NCBI GenBank assembly: GCA_019449635.1
Contig: JAGRPI010000006.1
Span: 37,633 to 101,632, forward strand
Reading direction: 5' to 3'
From: Candidatus Ferrigenium bremense
GTDB lineage: Bacteria > Pseudomonadota > Gammaproteobacteria > Burkholderiales > Gallionellaceae
DNA length: 64,000 nucleotides
Below the pieces are notes generated by a model, which made no database searches, was not told the DNA's origin, and saw only the letters and a program-made list of their open reading frames with translations. Positions 46,834-56,346 of the stretch are shown piece by piece. Made by a program: the position numbers and the translations under genes. The number at the start of each line of letters is the position of its first letter. Positions within the stretch are counted from its first letter, which is position 1.

Positions 46834-49260
46834 ATGTCAGAACAAGATATTTCAAACGCTGTTACAGCCAACCTGCACCCGCTGTTGCCATTGCGCGACG
46901 TCGTGGTGTTCCCGCATATGGTTATCCCGCTGTTTGTCGGCCGCGCCAAATCTATCAAGGCGCTGGAAACCGCCATGGAGGCCGGCAAGGGCATCGTTCT
47001 GGTCGCGCAAAAATCGGCGGCAAAGGACGATCCCAGCAAGGAAGATTTGTATGCCGTCGGCAGCATGGCGAACATCCTGCAAATGCTTAAACTGCCTGAC
47101 GGAACGGTGAAGGTGCTCGTGGAAGGCACGCAGCGCGTCAATGTGTTGCGCGTGTTCGACGCGGACAGCCATTTTGACGCGGAGGTGGAAATCGTTCCTG
47201 CCGAGGATGGAACGGATAGCGAGTCCGAGGCAATGCGCCGCGCACTGATCGCACAATTCGACCAGTATGTGAAACTCAACAAGAAAATTCCGCCGGAAAT
47301 CCTGACTTCGCTGGCCGGTATCGACGATGCCGGCCGCCTGGCCGACACCATCGCCGCCCATCTGCCGCTCAAATTGGAACAAAAACAGGAGGTGCTGGAG
47401 GTCTTTGGCGTGCGCAAGCGGTTGGAGCACTTGCTGGGGCTGCTGGAGGCCGAGATCGATATCCTGCAAGTCGAGAAACGTATCCGCGGTCGTGTGAAGC
47501 GCCAGATGGAGAAAAGCCAGCGCGAGTATTACCTGAACGAGCAAGTCAAGGCGATCCAGAAGGAGTTGGGCGAGGGCGAGGAAGGCACCGACTTTGACGA
47601 CCTGGAAAAGAAAATCAAGGATGCACATATGCCGAAAGAGGCGCGCAGCAAGGCTGAGGCGGAGCTCAAGAAACTGCGCCTGATGTCGCCGATGTCCGCC
47701 GAAGCGACCGTGGTGCGCAACTACATCGATGTGCTGGTCGGTTTGCCGTGGAAGAAAAAAACCAAGATCAGCGGTGATCTGAAAAAGGCCGAGGCGGTGC
47801 TGGAAGAAGACCATTACGGCTTGGATAAAGTCAAGGAACGCATCCTCGAATACCTTGCCGTGCAGCAACGCGTGAATAAATTGAAGGGGCCTATCCTCTG
47901 CCTGGTCGGCCCACCGGGCGTGGGCAAGACTTCGCTGGGTCAGTCTATCGCGCGCGCCACCAACCGCAAATTCGTGCGCATGTCGCTGGGCGGGGTGCGC
48001 GACGAATCGGAGATCCGCGGCCATCGTCGCACCTATATCGGTTCCATGCCGGGCAAGATCCTGCAGAACATGAGCAAGGTCGCGGTGAAAAACCCCTTGT
48101 TCCTGCTCGACGAAGTGGACAAGATGGGCATGGATATGCGCGGCGATCCGTCTTCCGCGCTGCTGGAGGTGCTTGATCCGGAGCAGAACAGCACGTTTGT
48201 CGACCACTACGTTGAAGTGGAATACGACCTTTCCGACGTGATGTTCGTGGCGACAGCAAACACTCTGAACATTCCAGAGCCATTGATGGATCGCATGGAG
48301 ATCATTCATGTTTCCAGCTATATGGAAGATGAGAAGATCAACATCGCCACGCGCTACCTGGTGCCCAAGGCGATCAAGAGCAATGGCCTGAAACCGGAAG
48401 AAATCAATATTTCCGAAAGTGCCCTGCGCGATATTGTGCGCTATTACGTGCGGGAGGCCGGGGTGCGCGGCCTGGAGCGGGAAATTTCCAAGATTTGCCG
48501 CAAGGTGGTGAAATCACTTTCGTTAAAAGAGCGCGATAAAAAAGTTGTGATCAATGCGCGTAATCTCGATAAATATCTCGGGGTACGCCGCTATTCGTAC
48601 GGGATTGCCGAAAAGAACAATCAAGTCGGGCAGGTCACCGGTTTGGCGTGGACTGAGGTCGGCGGCGAATTGCTGACTATCGAAACCGCCGTGTTACCTG
48701 GTAAGGGCAAGACCACCACCACCGGCAAGCTTGGCGAAGTGATGCAGGAATCTATCCAGGCTGCCATCAGTGTGGTTCGCGGGCGCGCCAAGCGGTTGGG
48801 TATAAATGAGGATTTTTACCAAAAATCGGATTTGCATATCCACTTGCCGGAAGGCGCAACCCCAAAAGACGGACCAAGCGCGGGAATCGGGATATGCACG
48901 TCCATTGTCTCGGCTCTGACGGGTATCCCGGTGCGTGCCGATGTGGCGATGACCGGTGAAATTACCTTGCGCGGGGAAGTGTTGCCGATTGGCGGCTTGA
49001 AGGAGAAGCTGCTGGCGGCGCAACGCGGGGGTATCAAGGTGGTTCTGATTCCTGAAGAAAATACCAAAGATCTGGCAGAAATTGCGGACAATATCAAAAA
49101 CAAACTGGACATCCATCCGGTTAAATGGATAGACCAAGTGCTGGAACTGGCTCTGGAGCGCAAACCGGAGCCTTTGCCGGAATCGCCGGAAGCCACCGTG
49201 CCTGCCGGGTTGCCGACAGCCGGCGGCACTCAGGAAATATCGCCGGTAACCAAACACTAG
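46834..49260 (+). CDS. lon: ATP-dependent protease Lon (LonA)
   Basis: An 808-residue LonA protease. The N-terminal substrate-binding domain begins [21 protein letters not shown] (split here: [15 protein letters not shown]); Walker A is [16 protein letters not shown] and Walker [10 protein letters not shown]; the proteolytic serine is in [12 protein letters not shown] with the partner lysine in GLKEKLLAA. Standard length. It acts on misfolded and regulatory proteins in the cytoplasm. Last of the tig-clpP-clpX-lon series; hupB follows with its own promoter. Confidence 0.97.
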   Translation: MSEQDISNAVTANLHPLLPLRDVVVFPHMVIPLFVGRAKSIKALETAMEAGKGIVLVAQKSAAKDDPSKEDLYAVGSMANILQMLKLPDGTVKVLVEGTQRVNVLRVFDADSHFDAEVEIVPAEDGTDSESEAMRRALIAQFDQYVKLNKKIPPEILTSLAGIDDAGRLADTIAAHLPLKLEQKQEVLEVFGVRKRLEHLLGLLEAEIDILQVEKRIRGRVKRQMEKSQREYYLNEQVKAIQKELGEGEEGTDFDDLEKKIKDAHMPKEARSKAEAELKKLRLMSPMSAEATVVRNYIDVLVGLPWKKKTKISGDLKKAEAVLEEDHYGLDKVKERILEYLAVQQRVNKLKGPILCLVGPPGVGKTSLGQSIARATNRKFVRMSLGGVRDESEIRGHRRTYIGSMPGKILQNMSKVAVKNPLFLLDEVDKMGMDMRGDPSSALLEVLDPEQNSTFVDHYVEVEYDLSDVMFVATANTLNIPEPLMDRMEIIHVSSYMEDEKINIATRYLVPKAIKSNGLKPEEINISESALRDIVRYYVREAGVRGLEREISKICRKVVKSLSLKERDKKVVINARNLDKYLGVRRYSYGIAEKNNQVGQVTGLAWTEVGGELLTIETAVLPGKGKTTTTGKLGEVMQESIQAAISVVRGRAKRLGINEDFYQKSDLHIHLPEGATPKDGPSAGIGICTSIVSALTGIPVRADVAMTGEITLRGEVLPIGGLKEKLLAAQRGGIKVVLIPEENTKDLAEIADNIKNKLDIHPVKWIDQVLELALERKPEPLPESPEATVPAGLPTAGGTQEISPVTKH

Positions 49261-49317
49261 AAAAACCGATAGCAGTTAGTTGGTTGCGACGCAAGGCAAA
49301 AAAAATATCGTAATCGC

Positions 49318-49347
49318 TTGACCAAAGCTGCGAAGCCTTGATATAAA
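49318..49347 (+). promoter_or_regulatory. Putative sigma70 promoter of hupB
   Basis: TTGACC (49318-49323), an 18-base spacer and TATAAA (49342-49347), about 55 bases before the hupB start. Confidence 0.65.
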
Positions 49348-49401
49348 GCCGTTGCAGGACTTCTTCCTGTTTTTAACCACTAATTATTTAAGGGGGCTTA
49401 C

Positions 49402-49674
49402 GTGAATAAATCTGATCTGGTTGATGCAATTGCAAAATCCGCTGACCTTTCCAAGGCAGCTGCTGGTCGCGCGCTGGATGCGGCCGTAGATTCGATTAAA
49501 AAGGCACTGAAAAAAGGCGATACAGTGAGCTTGGTCGGGTTCGGTACTTTCAAGGTTGGCAAGCGTGCTGCGCGTAATGGTCGTAATCCTCGTACCGGCG
49601 AAACGATCAAGATCAAGGCAGCCAAGGTTCCAAAATTTACAGCTGGTAAAGGCCTGAAGGATGCTGTAAACTAA
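49402..49674 (+). CDS. hupB: DNA-binding protein HU (beta type)
   Basis: A 90-residue histone-like protein. The DNA-binding arm signature [18 protein letters not shown] is present at about residues 61-78, and the N-terminus [18 protein letters not shown] is typical of HU-beta. GTG start with a strong AAGGGGG ribosome site. The position between lon and ppiD is the conserved one. Confidence 0.97.
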   Translation: MNKSDLVDAIAKSADLSKAAAGRALDAAVDSIKKALKKGDTVSLVGFGTFKVGKRAARNGRNPRTGETIKIKAAKVPKFTAGKGLKDAVN

Positions 49675-49685
49675 TCGACTTTGTT

Positions 49686-49761
49686 GGGTGCTTAGCTCAG
49701 CTGGTAGAGCGTCGCCCTTACAAGGCGAATGTCGGCGGTTCGATCCCGTCAGCACCCACCA
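49686..49761 (+). tRNA. tRNA-Val (anticodon UAC)
   Basis: A 76-base tRNA: acceptor GGGTGCT/AGCACCC, D arm GCTC/GAGC, anticodon stem TCGCC/GGCGA with loop CTTACAA (anticodon TAC), and encoded CCA. It lies 11 bases after hupB. Confidence 0.97.
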
Positions 49762-49773
49762 TAGATAGTTTTT

Positions 49774-49850
49774 GGAGTGGTAGTTCAGTTGGTTAGAATA
49801 CCGGCCTGTCACGCCGGGGGTCGCGGGTTCGAGTCCCGTCCACTCCGCCA
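49774..49850 (+). tRNA. tRNA-Asp (anticodon GUC)
   Basis: A 77-base tRNA: acceptor GGAGTGG/CCACTCC, anticodon loop CTGTCAC (anticodon GTC), T arm CGGGTTCGAGTCCCG, and encoded CCA. Confidence 0.97.
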
Positions 49851-49854
49851 AATC

Positions 49855-49879
49855 AAGGCGAACGAAAGTTCGCCTTTTT
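49855..49879 (+). terminator. Rho-independent terminator after the tRNA pair
   Basis: AAGGCGAAC / GTTCGCCTT stem with a GAAA tetraloop followed by a T-run. Confidence 0.92.
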
Positions 49880-49920
49880 CACATCTGTATCTTTTAAATC
49901 AATAACCTGGTGTTGTCGCT

Positions 49921-51813
49921 ATGTTTGATTTTGTCCATGAAAAAAAGCGGTTGGTGCAGATTGTTTTGGCGCTCATCATTTTGCCATTTGCATTCTGGGG
50001 CGTGGATTCATACAGGCAATCCGGAAATACGGCAGAAGTGGTTGCCACGGTGAACGATGCAAAAATCACCCGGCAAGAGTTCGAAATTGCATTGCGCCAA
50101 CAGCAGGATCGTTTGCGCCAAATACTGGGCGCCAATGTCGATGCGGCGATGCTTGATAATCCCGAAATGAAGCATGCGGTGATGGACAATCTGGTTGCGC
50201 AGCGCTTGCTGGTTGAGCGCGCCAAGGGTGCCGGCATGGCAGTCAGCGACGAGCAGATGGCACAGGTCATACAAAGTATCGAAGCGTTTCAGGATAACGG
50301 AAAGTTCGATAAAAAACGTTATGAAACTGCGCTGGCTAATCAGAATATGTCGCCATTGATGTTCGAGGCGCGCTTGCGCGGAGAGTTGCTCGGGCAGCAG
50401 ATGCGCAATGCTTATACGCAGAATGGGTTTGCTTCGAATAGCGTGGCGGATAACGTTATTCACCTGTATGAACAACAGCGGGTGGTGAGCACCTCACCCA
50501 TATCATTTCAGTCCTTCATGGCGCAGGCGAAAGTGGATGAGGCCGCGCTGAAAATATATTACGAGCAAAATCAAAAAGAATTTCAGGTTCAGGAACAGGC
50601 CAAAGTCGAGTATGTGAAATTTTCGGTGGATAATTTGCTGGCAAAGGCCGAGGTGAAAACGGAGGAGGCACGCAAGTATTACGACGAACACCAGAATGAT
50701 TTTGGCACACCGGAGGAGCGCCAGACGGCGCATATCCTGATCGCGGTAGCCGCCGCCGCGCCGCAAGCCGAGCAGGATGCAGCCAAGGCAAAGGCCGAAC
50801 AACTGCTGCAACAAGCCAGAAAAAATCCCGCCGGATTTGCCGATCTGGCCAGGCAAAATTCACAAGACCCCGGCTCCGCCGCAAATGGCGGCAGTCTGGG
50901 GTTCTTTGGCCGCGGCATGATGGTCAAGCCGTTCGAAGATGCCGCTTATGCGCTTAAACAAGGCGAGATCAGCGGGCTGGTGAAATCGGATTTCGGCTAT
51001 CACATCATCAAGCTGCTTGCGGTCAAACCCGCGAAACTCTTGCCATTTGACGAGGCGCGCGCAGGCATCATCAATAAACTGCGCCAGCAAAAAGCCGCCG
51101 ACCTGTTTGCCGAACTGGCGGAAAAGTTCAGTAATACCGCTTATGAGCAAAGCGATACCCTGAAGCCGGCGGCCGATCTGGCCGGCGCGAAGATCGAGCA
51201 GAGCGGATGGCTGGTTAAGGACACAGCTGCGGGCGAGCCTTGGACGGCAAAGATGTTGCAGGCGATATTTACCGATGATGTTGTGAAAAATAAACGCAAC
51301 ACCGCAGCGATCGAAGTGGCGGCCAATACCCTGGTTGCCGCGCGAATTCTGGAATACAAGCCTGCCTCCACGCGTGCGCTGGGCGAAGTGCAGGAAATGA
51401 TCCGCCAGAAATTGTTGCGCCAGCAGGCAATGGCGCTGGCCGACGGAAAGGGCAAAGCGCTGCTGGAACAATTGCAGCGTGGCGATAAACCCGCGCTAAC
51501 CTGGACTGCCGTTCAGACCGTTAGCCGTGCGCAACAGGGCTCGCTGAATAAGGAATTGGTACGAAAAACTTTCCAGGCGAATGCGGTTAAGCTGCCGCAG
51601 TATGTCGGGGCGGAAACGCCACAAAACGGTTACCTGCTGGTACGCATAGAGGCCGTCAAGGAAGGCGGCAAGCCCGACGATGCAAAGCGTGCAGAATATG
51701 CACAAAAGCTGCGCCAACTGACCGGTGATGAGATGTTCAAGGCTTATCTGGCTGACGCCAAACAGCAGGCGACTGTCAAAGTGAATTTGCCAGAAAAGGC
51801 GCCAGGGAATTAA
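49921..51813 (+). CDS. ppiD: Peptidylprolyl isomerase PpiD (periplasmic chaperone, membrane-anchored)
   Basis: A 630-residue protein that helps fold exported proteins near the Sec translocon. One N-terminal membrane helix (about residues 11-30, LVQIVLALIILPFAFWGVDS) is followed by a SurA-N-like region (ATVNDAKITRQEFEIALRQQ) and one parvulin domain from about residue 265 (RQTAHILIAVAAAAPQ to SDFGYHIIKLLA). The C-terminal part is a second divergent parvulin-like region. It closes the tig-to-ppiD block and ends at a terminator. Confidence 0.93.
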   Translation: MFDFVHEKKRLVQIVLALIILPFAFWGVDSYRQSGNTAEVVATVNDAKITRQEFEIALRQQQDRLRQILGANVDAAMLDNPEMKHAVMDNLVAQRLLVERAKGAGMAVSDEQMAQVIQSIEAFQDNGKFDKKRYETALANQNMSPLMFEARLRGELLGQQMRNAYTQNGFASNSVADNVIHLYEQQRVVSTSPISFQSFMAQAKVDEAALKIYYEQNQKEFQVQEQAKVEYVKFSVDNLLAKAEVKTEEARKYYDEHQNDFGTPEERQTAHILIAVAAAAPQAEQDAAKAKAEQLLQQARKNPAGFADLARQNSQDPGSAANGGSLGFFGRGMMVKPFEDAAYALKQGEISGLVKSDFGYHIIKLLAVKPAKLLPFDEARAGIINKLRQQKAADLFAELAEKFSNTAYEQSDTLKPAADLAGAKIEQSGWLVKDTAAGEPWTAKMLQAIFTDDVVKNKRNTAAIEVAANTLVAARILEYKPASTRALGEVQEMIRQKLLRQQAMALADGKGKALLEQLQRGDKPALTWTAVQTVSRAQQGSLNKELVRKTFQANAVKLPQYVGAETPQNGYLLVRIEAVKEGGKPDDAKRAEYAQKLRQLTGDEMFKAYLADAKQQATVKVNLPEKAPGN

Positions 51814-51852
51814 TCTGCGTAGCCCTGATCCCATGCGTGGCATGGCAACAAT

Positions 51853-51877
51853 AAACGCCACCCTGGGGTGGCGTTTT
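51853..51877 (+). terminator. Rho-independent terminator after ppiD
   Basis: AAACGCCACC / GGTGGCGTTT stem with a CTGG loop and trailing T residues. The flanking AATAAA makes it plausible in both directions, serving also the convergent gene at 51962. Confidence 0.88.
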
Positions 51878-51961
51878 CATTTGGGGATAGTGCCGGTTGT
51901 GCCTCAGTCGTGTTCACGGCGGCGGTGTTGAAACCGCCCGCTACTGTTTTTCAAAATGCCT

Positions 51962-53281
51962 TTACTTGCAGTGTCTTTCAATGAGCTGCTTTGCGATGAT
52001 GTCGTGATTCAACCAAATGACCGGGGCAGCGGGATCCGAGGTCTCGTAAAACATCAGCGGTCCGGTTCCTTCCAGCACCAGGGCGCTCAAAAAATCGGTC
52101 ACCAGCGCTTTGCGGTCTTTGTGCATCTGGGTGATTTCGTCCGACGTACCTATCATCAGGTCGGCCAGTTCCCGGCTGTTGTCCATCGGCCATGCCTCGA
52201 AATTACGAAAGCCTTTCATTACGTGGCTTGCGTTGTAATCGTTGATCTTCTGCAATAGCCCTTCCAGTGTTGAGCCTTCCTGCAACAATACGCGGCAAGC
52301 CTGCCATTGCGATTCGGCCCAGGCACCGCCATTTTCCCGCTTCAATGCCTGCAGCAGGGGGAACAGGGAGAGTTCGACACCGACGAAGATATCGGAAGAA
52401 TTGGTGCGTATCTCGGGGCAGTTGTACACCGTCGCCTTGATTCCGGCAGCCCAAGCGGATTCGGCGACGCGTTCAAGACGCATCTTGGCGTAGCCCTGAG
52501 TGTAGCTGGTGTAGGTCTGCCATTGATAACTGCCGTCGATGAGGATCTCGGTGCCATGATAACCATAGGCTGTATAGCGCACCTGCCCACCGGTTTTTTC
52601 CACTCGTGTCCGTATTGCGGCGCTGCCCTCAATCAGGTACTGGAAAGTGTTGGCGGTGACCTCATCGAAATTCATTATGATCAGCTTGCCGAGATCGCTG
52701 TCGAGCAATGCTCGCGAAGACAGGAAGCGCTCGCCCTGGCCTTTGTAGATCCGGTTCGCGATAGCCAGGAAGACCTTCACCTTGGGGATCCCGCCGGCCA
52801 TGGTATGAGCGAAGAAGACATTGCTGCCGTCCGGAATCATGCCATCCAGTTCGGACATCACCTGCGCCAGTGAGTTCTTGAAACGCCGAACCCCCGCTTC
52901 GCGGCATTTCTCGATGTGCTGCCAATCGAGCTTGTCGTCCTGCCAACTCTTCAGGGTCGTGTTGCCAAGAAGGTCCGTAGGTGTCGGTTCGCCAGCGGGC
53001 GCGTCCAGGTCGAATCCCGCCATCAGGGGGACATTGATGATACGTCCTCCGAGATTGATCTCGGCCTGGGCGAGTTCCTCGTTGGTCAGCGGGCGCAAGG
53101 CGTTGTTCTCGTCGCGACGTCCGACGGTGATGCCGATAATCGTCATGCCTGTCTTGCGAGCCTCGTCGATCAGCCCATTGGCATAGCCTCGACCAAACAG
53201 CTCGCCAAAAAGCACAAAAACATCACCCTTCCGAAAAATATTTTTCTTCGGGATATCTCTCAACGAAACTCGTGAACTCAT
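51962..53281 (-). CDS. Conserved protein of unknown function, possibly FabMG-like
   Basis: A 439-residue soluble protein with no signal peptide or membrane helix. The N-terminal third looks Rossmann-like (KGDVFVLFGELFGRGYANGL, then TIIGITVGRRDENNALRPL); the centre has VFFAHTMAGGIPKVKVFL and TAYGYHGTEILIDGSYQWQT. I recall a similar annotation as an enoyl-ACP-reductase FabMG-like family, but cannot confirm it; no catalytic motif is assigned. A good GGAAGG ribosome site 8 bases upstream fixes the start. It is a single gene between two operons, convergent with ppiD and divergent from ccmA. Confidence 0.6.
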   Translation of the reverse strand: MSSRVSLRDIPKKNIFRKGDVFVLFGELFGRGYANGLIDEARKTGMTIIGITVGRRDENNALRPLTNEELAQAEINLGGRIINVPLMAGFDLDAPAGEPTPTDLLGNTTLKSWQDDKLDWQHIEKCREAGVRRFKNSLAQVMSELDGMIPDGSNVFFAHTMAGGIPKVKVFLAIANRIYKGQGERFLSSRALLDSDLGKLIIMNFDEVTANTFQYLIEGSAAIRTRVEKTGGQVRYTAYGYHGTEILIDGSYQWQTYTSYTQGYAKMRLERVAESAWAAGIKATVYNCPEIRTNSSDIFVGVELSLFPLLQALKRENGGAWAESQWQACRVLLQEGSTLEGLLQKINDYNASHVMKGFRNFEAWPMDNSRELADLMIGTSDEITQMHKDRKALVTDFLSALVLEGTGPLMFYETSDPAAPVIWLNHDIIAKQLIERHCK

Positions 53282-53580
53282 AAAATCTGCCTTCCGTCTC
53301 TAACGAATATTTGAATTATTTTGTTAATGATAGCTTGATTTGGCTTCCGGCCAAACCCGGTGCAGGAGCCAACCTGCCGCATTTCATTTCATGCATATCC
53401 TGATTTGCAGCCGCCGAGTTTACCTCAATTGGCATGAACGTAGAGGATGAAGGCGCCCCCGGTATTCGCAGGGGGTAACTCGAAAAACCTTCATGGGGCG
53501 GAGGAATCGAGTCGCGCGGTAGGTTTTTCGAAGAGCCATCGTATATAATTCGGCGCTGTTCTATTTCAGGTTTTCCCTTC
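53282..53580. other. 299-base divergent intergenic region
   Basis: No gene seen. It should contain promoters for the unknown gene at 51962 (minus) and the ccm operon (plus). Short inverted wording occurs, such as CGAAAAACC (around 53482) and GGTTTTTCG (around 53522), which face each other as a possible hairpin or operator ahead of ccmA. Confidence 0.5.
53544..53549 (+). promoter_or_regulatory. -10 box of the ccm operon
   Basis: TATAAT, 32 bases before the ccmA start, directly downstream of the CGAAAAACC/GGTTTTTCG inverted pair. The -35 region is not recognisable. Confidence 0.45.
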
Positions 53581-54195
53581 ATGCTGGAAATTAGCAATCT
53601 TGCGTGCAGCCGCGGCGATCATCGCTTGTTTTCCGGATTGAGCTTTGCGCTGCATCCGGGGCAGATCATGCAAGTGCAGGGCGCGAACGGCAGCGGCAAA
53701 ACCAGTCTGTTGCGTACATTGTGCGGTTTTTTGATGCCGGATGAGGGGACAATCAGCTGGTGCGGCAGGGACACCCGTGACCTGGACGAGGATTATTATG
53801 CCGAAGTGCTGTACCTCGGGCATTTGAATGCCATCAAGGACGAGTTGAGTGCGCTGGAGAATTTGCGCATTTCCGCCGGCCTTGCGGGGATCGAGCTGGA
53901 TGAAAAAGAGGCGCTGGCCGCGTTGCGCCGCATGGGTTTGCGCGGCCGCGAGAAGCTGCCGACCAAGGTGCTTTCGCAGGGCCAGCGGCGGCGCGTGGCG
54001 CTGGCGCGCTTGCTGGTCAGCGATGCCAGGCTGTGGATACTGGATGAACCTTTGACCGCGCTGGATGTCGGAGCTGTGGCGTTGATTCAGGAGCTGGTTG
54101 CGGGACATTTGGCGCGGCAGGGGATGGTGATTTTTACCACGCATCAACCGCTGCAAGTGGCAGAGGTTGAAATGCGCAGTCTGTCTCTATCATGA
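53581..54195 (+). CDS. ccmA: Heme exporter ATP-binding protein CcmA
   Basis: A 204-residue ABC ATPase of cytochrome c maturation system I. Walker A GANGSGKTSLLRTL (34-47), signature LSQGQRRRVALARLL and Walker B LWILDEPLTALD are intact. Together with CcmB it powers release of holo-CcmE. First gene of ccmABCDEFGHI, with a promoter-like -10 box just upstream. Confidence 0.96.
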   Translation: MLEISNLACSRGDHRLFSGLSFALHPGQIMQVQGANGSGKTSLLRTLCGFLMPDEGTISWCGRDTRDLDEDYYAEVLYLGHLNAIKDELSALENLRISAGLAGIELDEKEALAALRRMGLRGREKLPTKVLSQGQRRRVALARLLVSDARLWILDEPLTALDVGAVALIQELVAGHLARQGMVIFTTHQPLQVAEVEMRSLSLS

Positions 54196-54238
54196 CGGTT
54201 AATGGGCATGACGGAACTGGCATGAGAGTCGCGGGGTC

Positions 54239-54922
54239 ATGAAGAAATCCACCTTGCTTGGTTTGCTGGCGCTGGTGATACGGCGCGACTTGGTGCTGGC
54301 AATGCGCCGCCGTGCCGATGTGCTCACTACGCTGATTTTTTTCGTGATGGTGGTCAGCCTGTTTCCGTTGGGCGTCGGGCCGGAAATGGACATGCTGCGC
54401 AAGATGGCTGCGGGCGTGTTGTGGGTAGCGGCGCTGCTGTCCTCGATGTTGTCGCTGGGAAGGTTGTTCTCGGCTGACTATCTGGATGGCACGCTGGAAC
54501 AGATGATGCTGGCCCCACAGTCGTTGTCCATGCTGGTGTTTGGCAAGATGGCGGCGCACTGGATGGTGTCCGGTTTGCCGCTGGTGCTGATGGCCCCGGT
54601 GCTGGGTTTGCAGTTTGACATGTCGGCGCAGGCGCTGGGTGTATTGGTTATCGGCCTGCTGTTGGGAACGCCGGTATTGAGCATGATCGGTGCGATCGGC
54701 GCGGCGCTGACGCTGGGCTTGCGCGGTGGCGGTGTGTTGTTGTCGCTGCTGGTATTGCCGCTCTGCATCCCGGTACTGATTTTCGGCACCGGGGCAGTTG
54801 AAGCGGTTTCAACCGGGTTAAGCGCGGTATCGCATCTGTCCCTGTTGGGTGCATTGCTGGTGTTGTCGTTGGTGTCCACACCGTGGGTGACGGCGCAGGC
54901 GTTGCGTATTTCGATGGAGTAA
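54239..54922 (+). CDS. ccmB: Heme exporter protein CcmB
   Basis: A 227-residue membrane subunit partnering CcmA, with six hydrophobic helices. Typical features are RRDLVLAMRRRADVLTTLIFF near the N-terminus (about residues 16-36; read RRDLVLAMRRR then ADVLTTLIFF) and SRLFSADYLDGTLEQ-like LGRLFSADYLDGTLEQMML. It starts 43 bases after ccmA; no strong ribosome site is visible. The length is a little above the usual 220. Confidence 0.93.
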   Translation: MKKSTLLGLLALVIRRDLVLAMRRRADVLTTLIFFVMVVSLFPLGVGPEMDMLRKMAAGVLWVAALLSSMLSLGRLFSADYLDGTLEQMMLAPQSLSMLVFGKMAAHWMVSGLPLVLMAPVLGLQFDMSAQALGVLVIGLLLGTPVLSMIGAIGAALTLGLRGGGVLLSLLVLPLCIPVLIFGTGAVEAVSTGLSAVSHLSLLGALLVLSLVSTPWVTAQALRISME

Positions 54923-54926
54923 TAAG

Positions 54927-55664
54927 TTGGCAATAAACTGGTTCAAATATTCAGCACCCACCACCTTCTACGGCTTGGCCGGGAAGATGATTCCGTGGTT
55001 CGCGTTCTCTTCAGCGATATTGTTTGTCGTCGGTTTGTATATCGGCTTTGTGGTCGCGCCGGCCGATTACCAGCAAGGCGAGTTCTACCGCATCATTTTC
55101 ATTCATGTACCGGCATCCATCCTGTCGATGTTCCTATATCTGGTCATGGCGGCCTACGCGGCGCTGGGATTGATATTCAATACCCGCCTGTCGGCCATGA
55201 TGGCCACCGCCATCGCGCCCACAGGCGCGTTGTTCGCCTTCATTTCGTTGTGGACCGGCGCATTGTGGGGTAAGCCGATGTGGGGCGCATGGTGGGTCTG
55301 GGATGCGCGCCTGACTTCCGAGCTCATCCTGCTGTTCCTGTATCTGGGGTTCATCGCGCTGCACGCCTCGATCGACGATCCGCGCCGTGCCGACCGCGCC
55401 AGCGCACTGCTGGCGATCGTGGGCTCGGTGAACGTGCCGATCATTTATTTTTCGGTGAAGTGGTGGAACACCCTGCATCAGGGCTCGACCATCAAGTTCA
55501 GCGGCACCAGCATGCATGTTGCGATGCAGCAGGCCATGTTCATCATACTGGCGGCCTGCTGGCTGTACGCGATTGCGGTGGTGCTGGCGCGCGTGCGCAG
55601 CATCATCCTGGAGCGTGAGCGGAACACCACCTGGATTACGGAATTGCCGGAGGTGCGGTCATGA
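54927..55664 (+). CDS. ccmC: Heme handling protein CcmC
   Basis: A 245-residue membrane protein that presents heme to CcmE. The tryptophan-rich WWD motif is WGAWWVWDARLTSELILLF near residue 120, with flanking heme-ligand histidines in IFIHVPASILSMFLY and TLHQGSTIKF. A TTG start is used four bases after the ccmB stop, in line with the family N-terminus. The stop overlaps ccmD by four bases (ATGA). Confidence 0.95.
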   Translation: MAINWFKYSAPTTFYGLAGKMIPWFAFSSAILFVVGLYIGFVVAPADYQQGEFYRIIFIHVPASILSMFLYLVMAAYAALGLIFNTRLSAMMATAIAPTGALFAFISLWTGALWGKPMWGAWWVWDARLTSELILLFLYLGFIALHASIDDPRRADRASALLAIVGSVNVPIIYFSVKWWNTLHQGSTIKFSGTSMHVAMQQAMFIILAACWLYAIAVVLARVRSIILERERNTTWITELPEVRS

Positions 55665-55843
55665 TTAATTTGGATATCTGGATGCGGGAGAACCCGCTCG
55701 CCTATGTTTGGCTGGGTTCGTATGCCGTTGCATTGCTCATCTTTGCGATCGAGATCGCGATGGTGATACACAAAAGGAAAATCACCCTGCAGCAGGTGCG
55801 CCTGATGCGCGAGGCGCAAGACGAAGCTGAGGACGATAACTGA
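55661..55843 (+). CDS. ccmD: Heme exporter protein CcmD
   Basis: A 60-residue single-helix membrane protein. It starts MINLDIWM, has one hydrophobic helix (about residues 16-36, YVWLGSYAVALLIFAIEIAM) and a charged C-terminus, as expected for CcmD, which helps release holo-CcmE from CcmABC. It overlaps ccmC by four bases and is followed one base later by ccmE. Confidence 0.9.
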   Translation: MINLDIWMRENPLAYVWLGSYAVALLIFAIEIAMVIHKRKITLQQVRLMREAQDEAEDDN

Positions 55844-55844
55844 G

Positions 55845-56330
55845 ATGAAGCCGCGCCAGAAAAGATTTGTGTTTATCGTGGTTGCCGTTGCCGCATTGGC
55901 TCTGGTCGTCGGTCTGGTATTGAATGCGCTGGATAAAAACGTCAGCCTGTACTTCACGCCGACCCAGGTATTCAACAACGAGGCGCCCCACGGGCGCAGC
56001 TTCCGTATCGGCGGCCTGGTCGAAGAAGCCAGCGTGAAGCGCCAGGCGGACGGGTTGACGGTGCATTTCGTGATTACCGACCGGCACAAAAGCATACCGG
56101 TCGTTTACAAGGGCATCCTGCCGGATCTGTTCAAGGAAGGCAAAGGCGTGGTCGCGCAAGGCAAGGTCGAGGTCGATGGCGTGATGCACGCCGACGAGGT
56201 GCTCGCCAAGCATGACGAAAACTATATGCCGCCCGAGGCCGCCGATGCGTTGAAGAAAGGCGAGACTGCAAACGCTTCCGCCGTTGCGGCAATTCCGGCA
56301 AGCGCGCCTGCAGCGTCTGCCGCCAAATAA
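55845..56330 (+). CDS. ccmE: Periplasmic heme chaperone CcmE
   Basis: A 161-residue heme chaperone with one N-terminal membrane anchor (about 8-26) and an OB-fold domain. The heme-attaching histidine lies in LAKHDENYMPPE (H123, Y127), the classical HxxxY type rather than the Cys variant. The Ala-rich C-terminal tail is variable in the family. Good position between ccmD and ccmF. Confidence 0.96.
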   Translation: MKPRQKRFVFIVVAVAALALVVGLVLNALDKNVSLYFTPTQVFNNEAPHGRSFRIGGLVEEASVKRQADGLTVHFVITDRHKSIPVVYKGILPDLFKEGKGVVAQGKVEVDGVMHADEVLAKHDENYMPPEAADALKKGETANASAVAAIPASAPAASAAK

Positions 56331-56346
56331 TTTTGAAAGCTTCAGC

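Noticed and set aside
49384..49851. Minus-strand frame starting MAEWTGLEPATPG across the tRNA-Val/tRNA-Asp genes
   Set aside because: It is the antisense reading of tRNA genes and hupB; this peptide is a known artefact of tRNA antisense translation.
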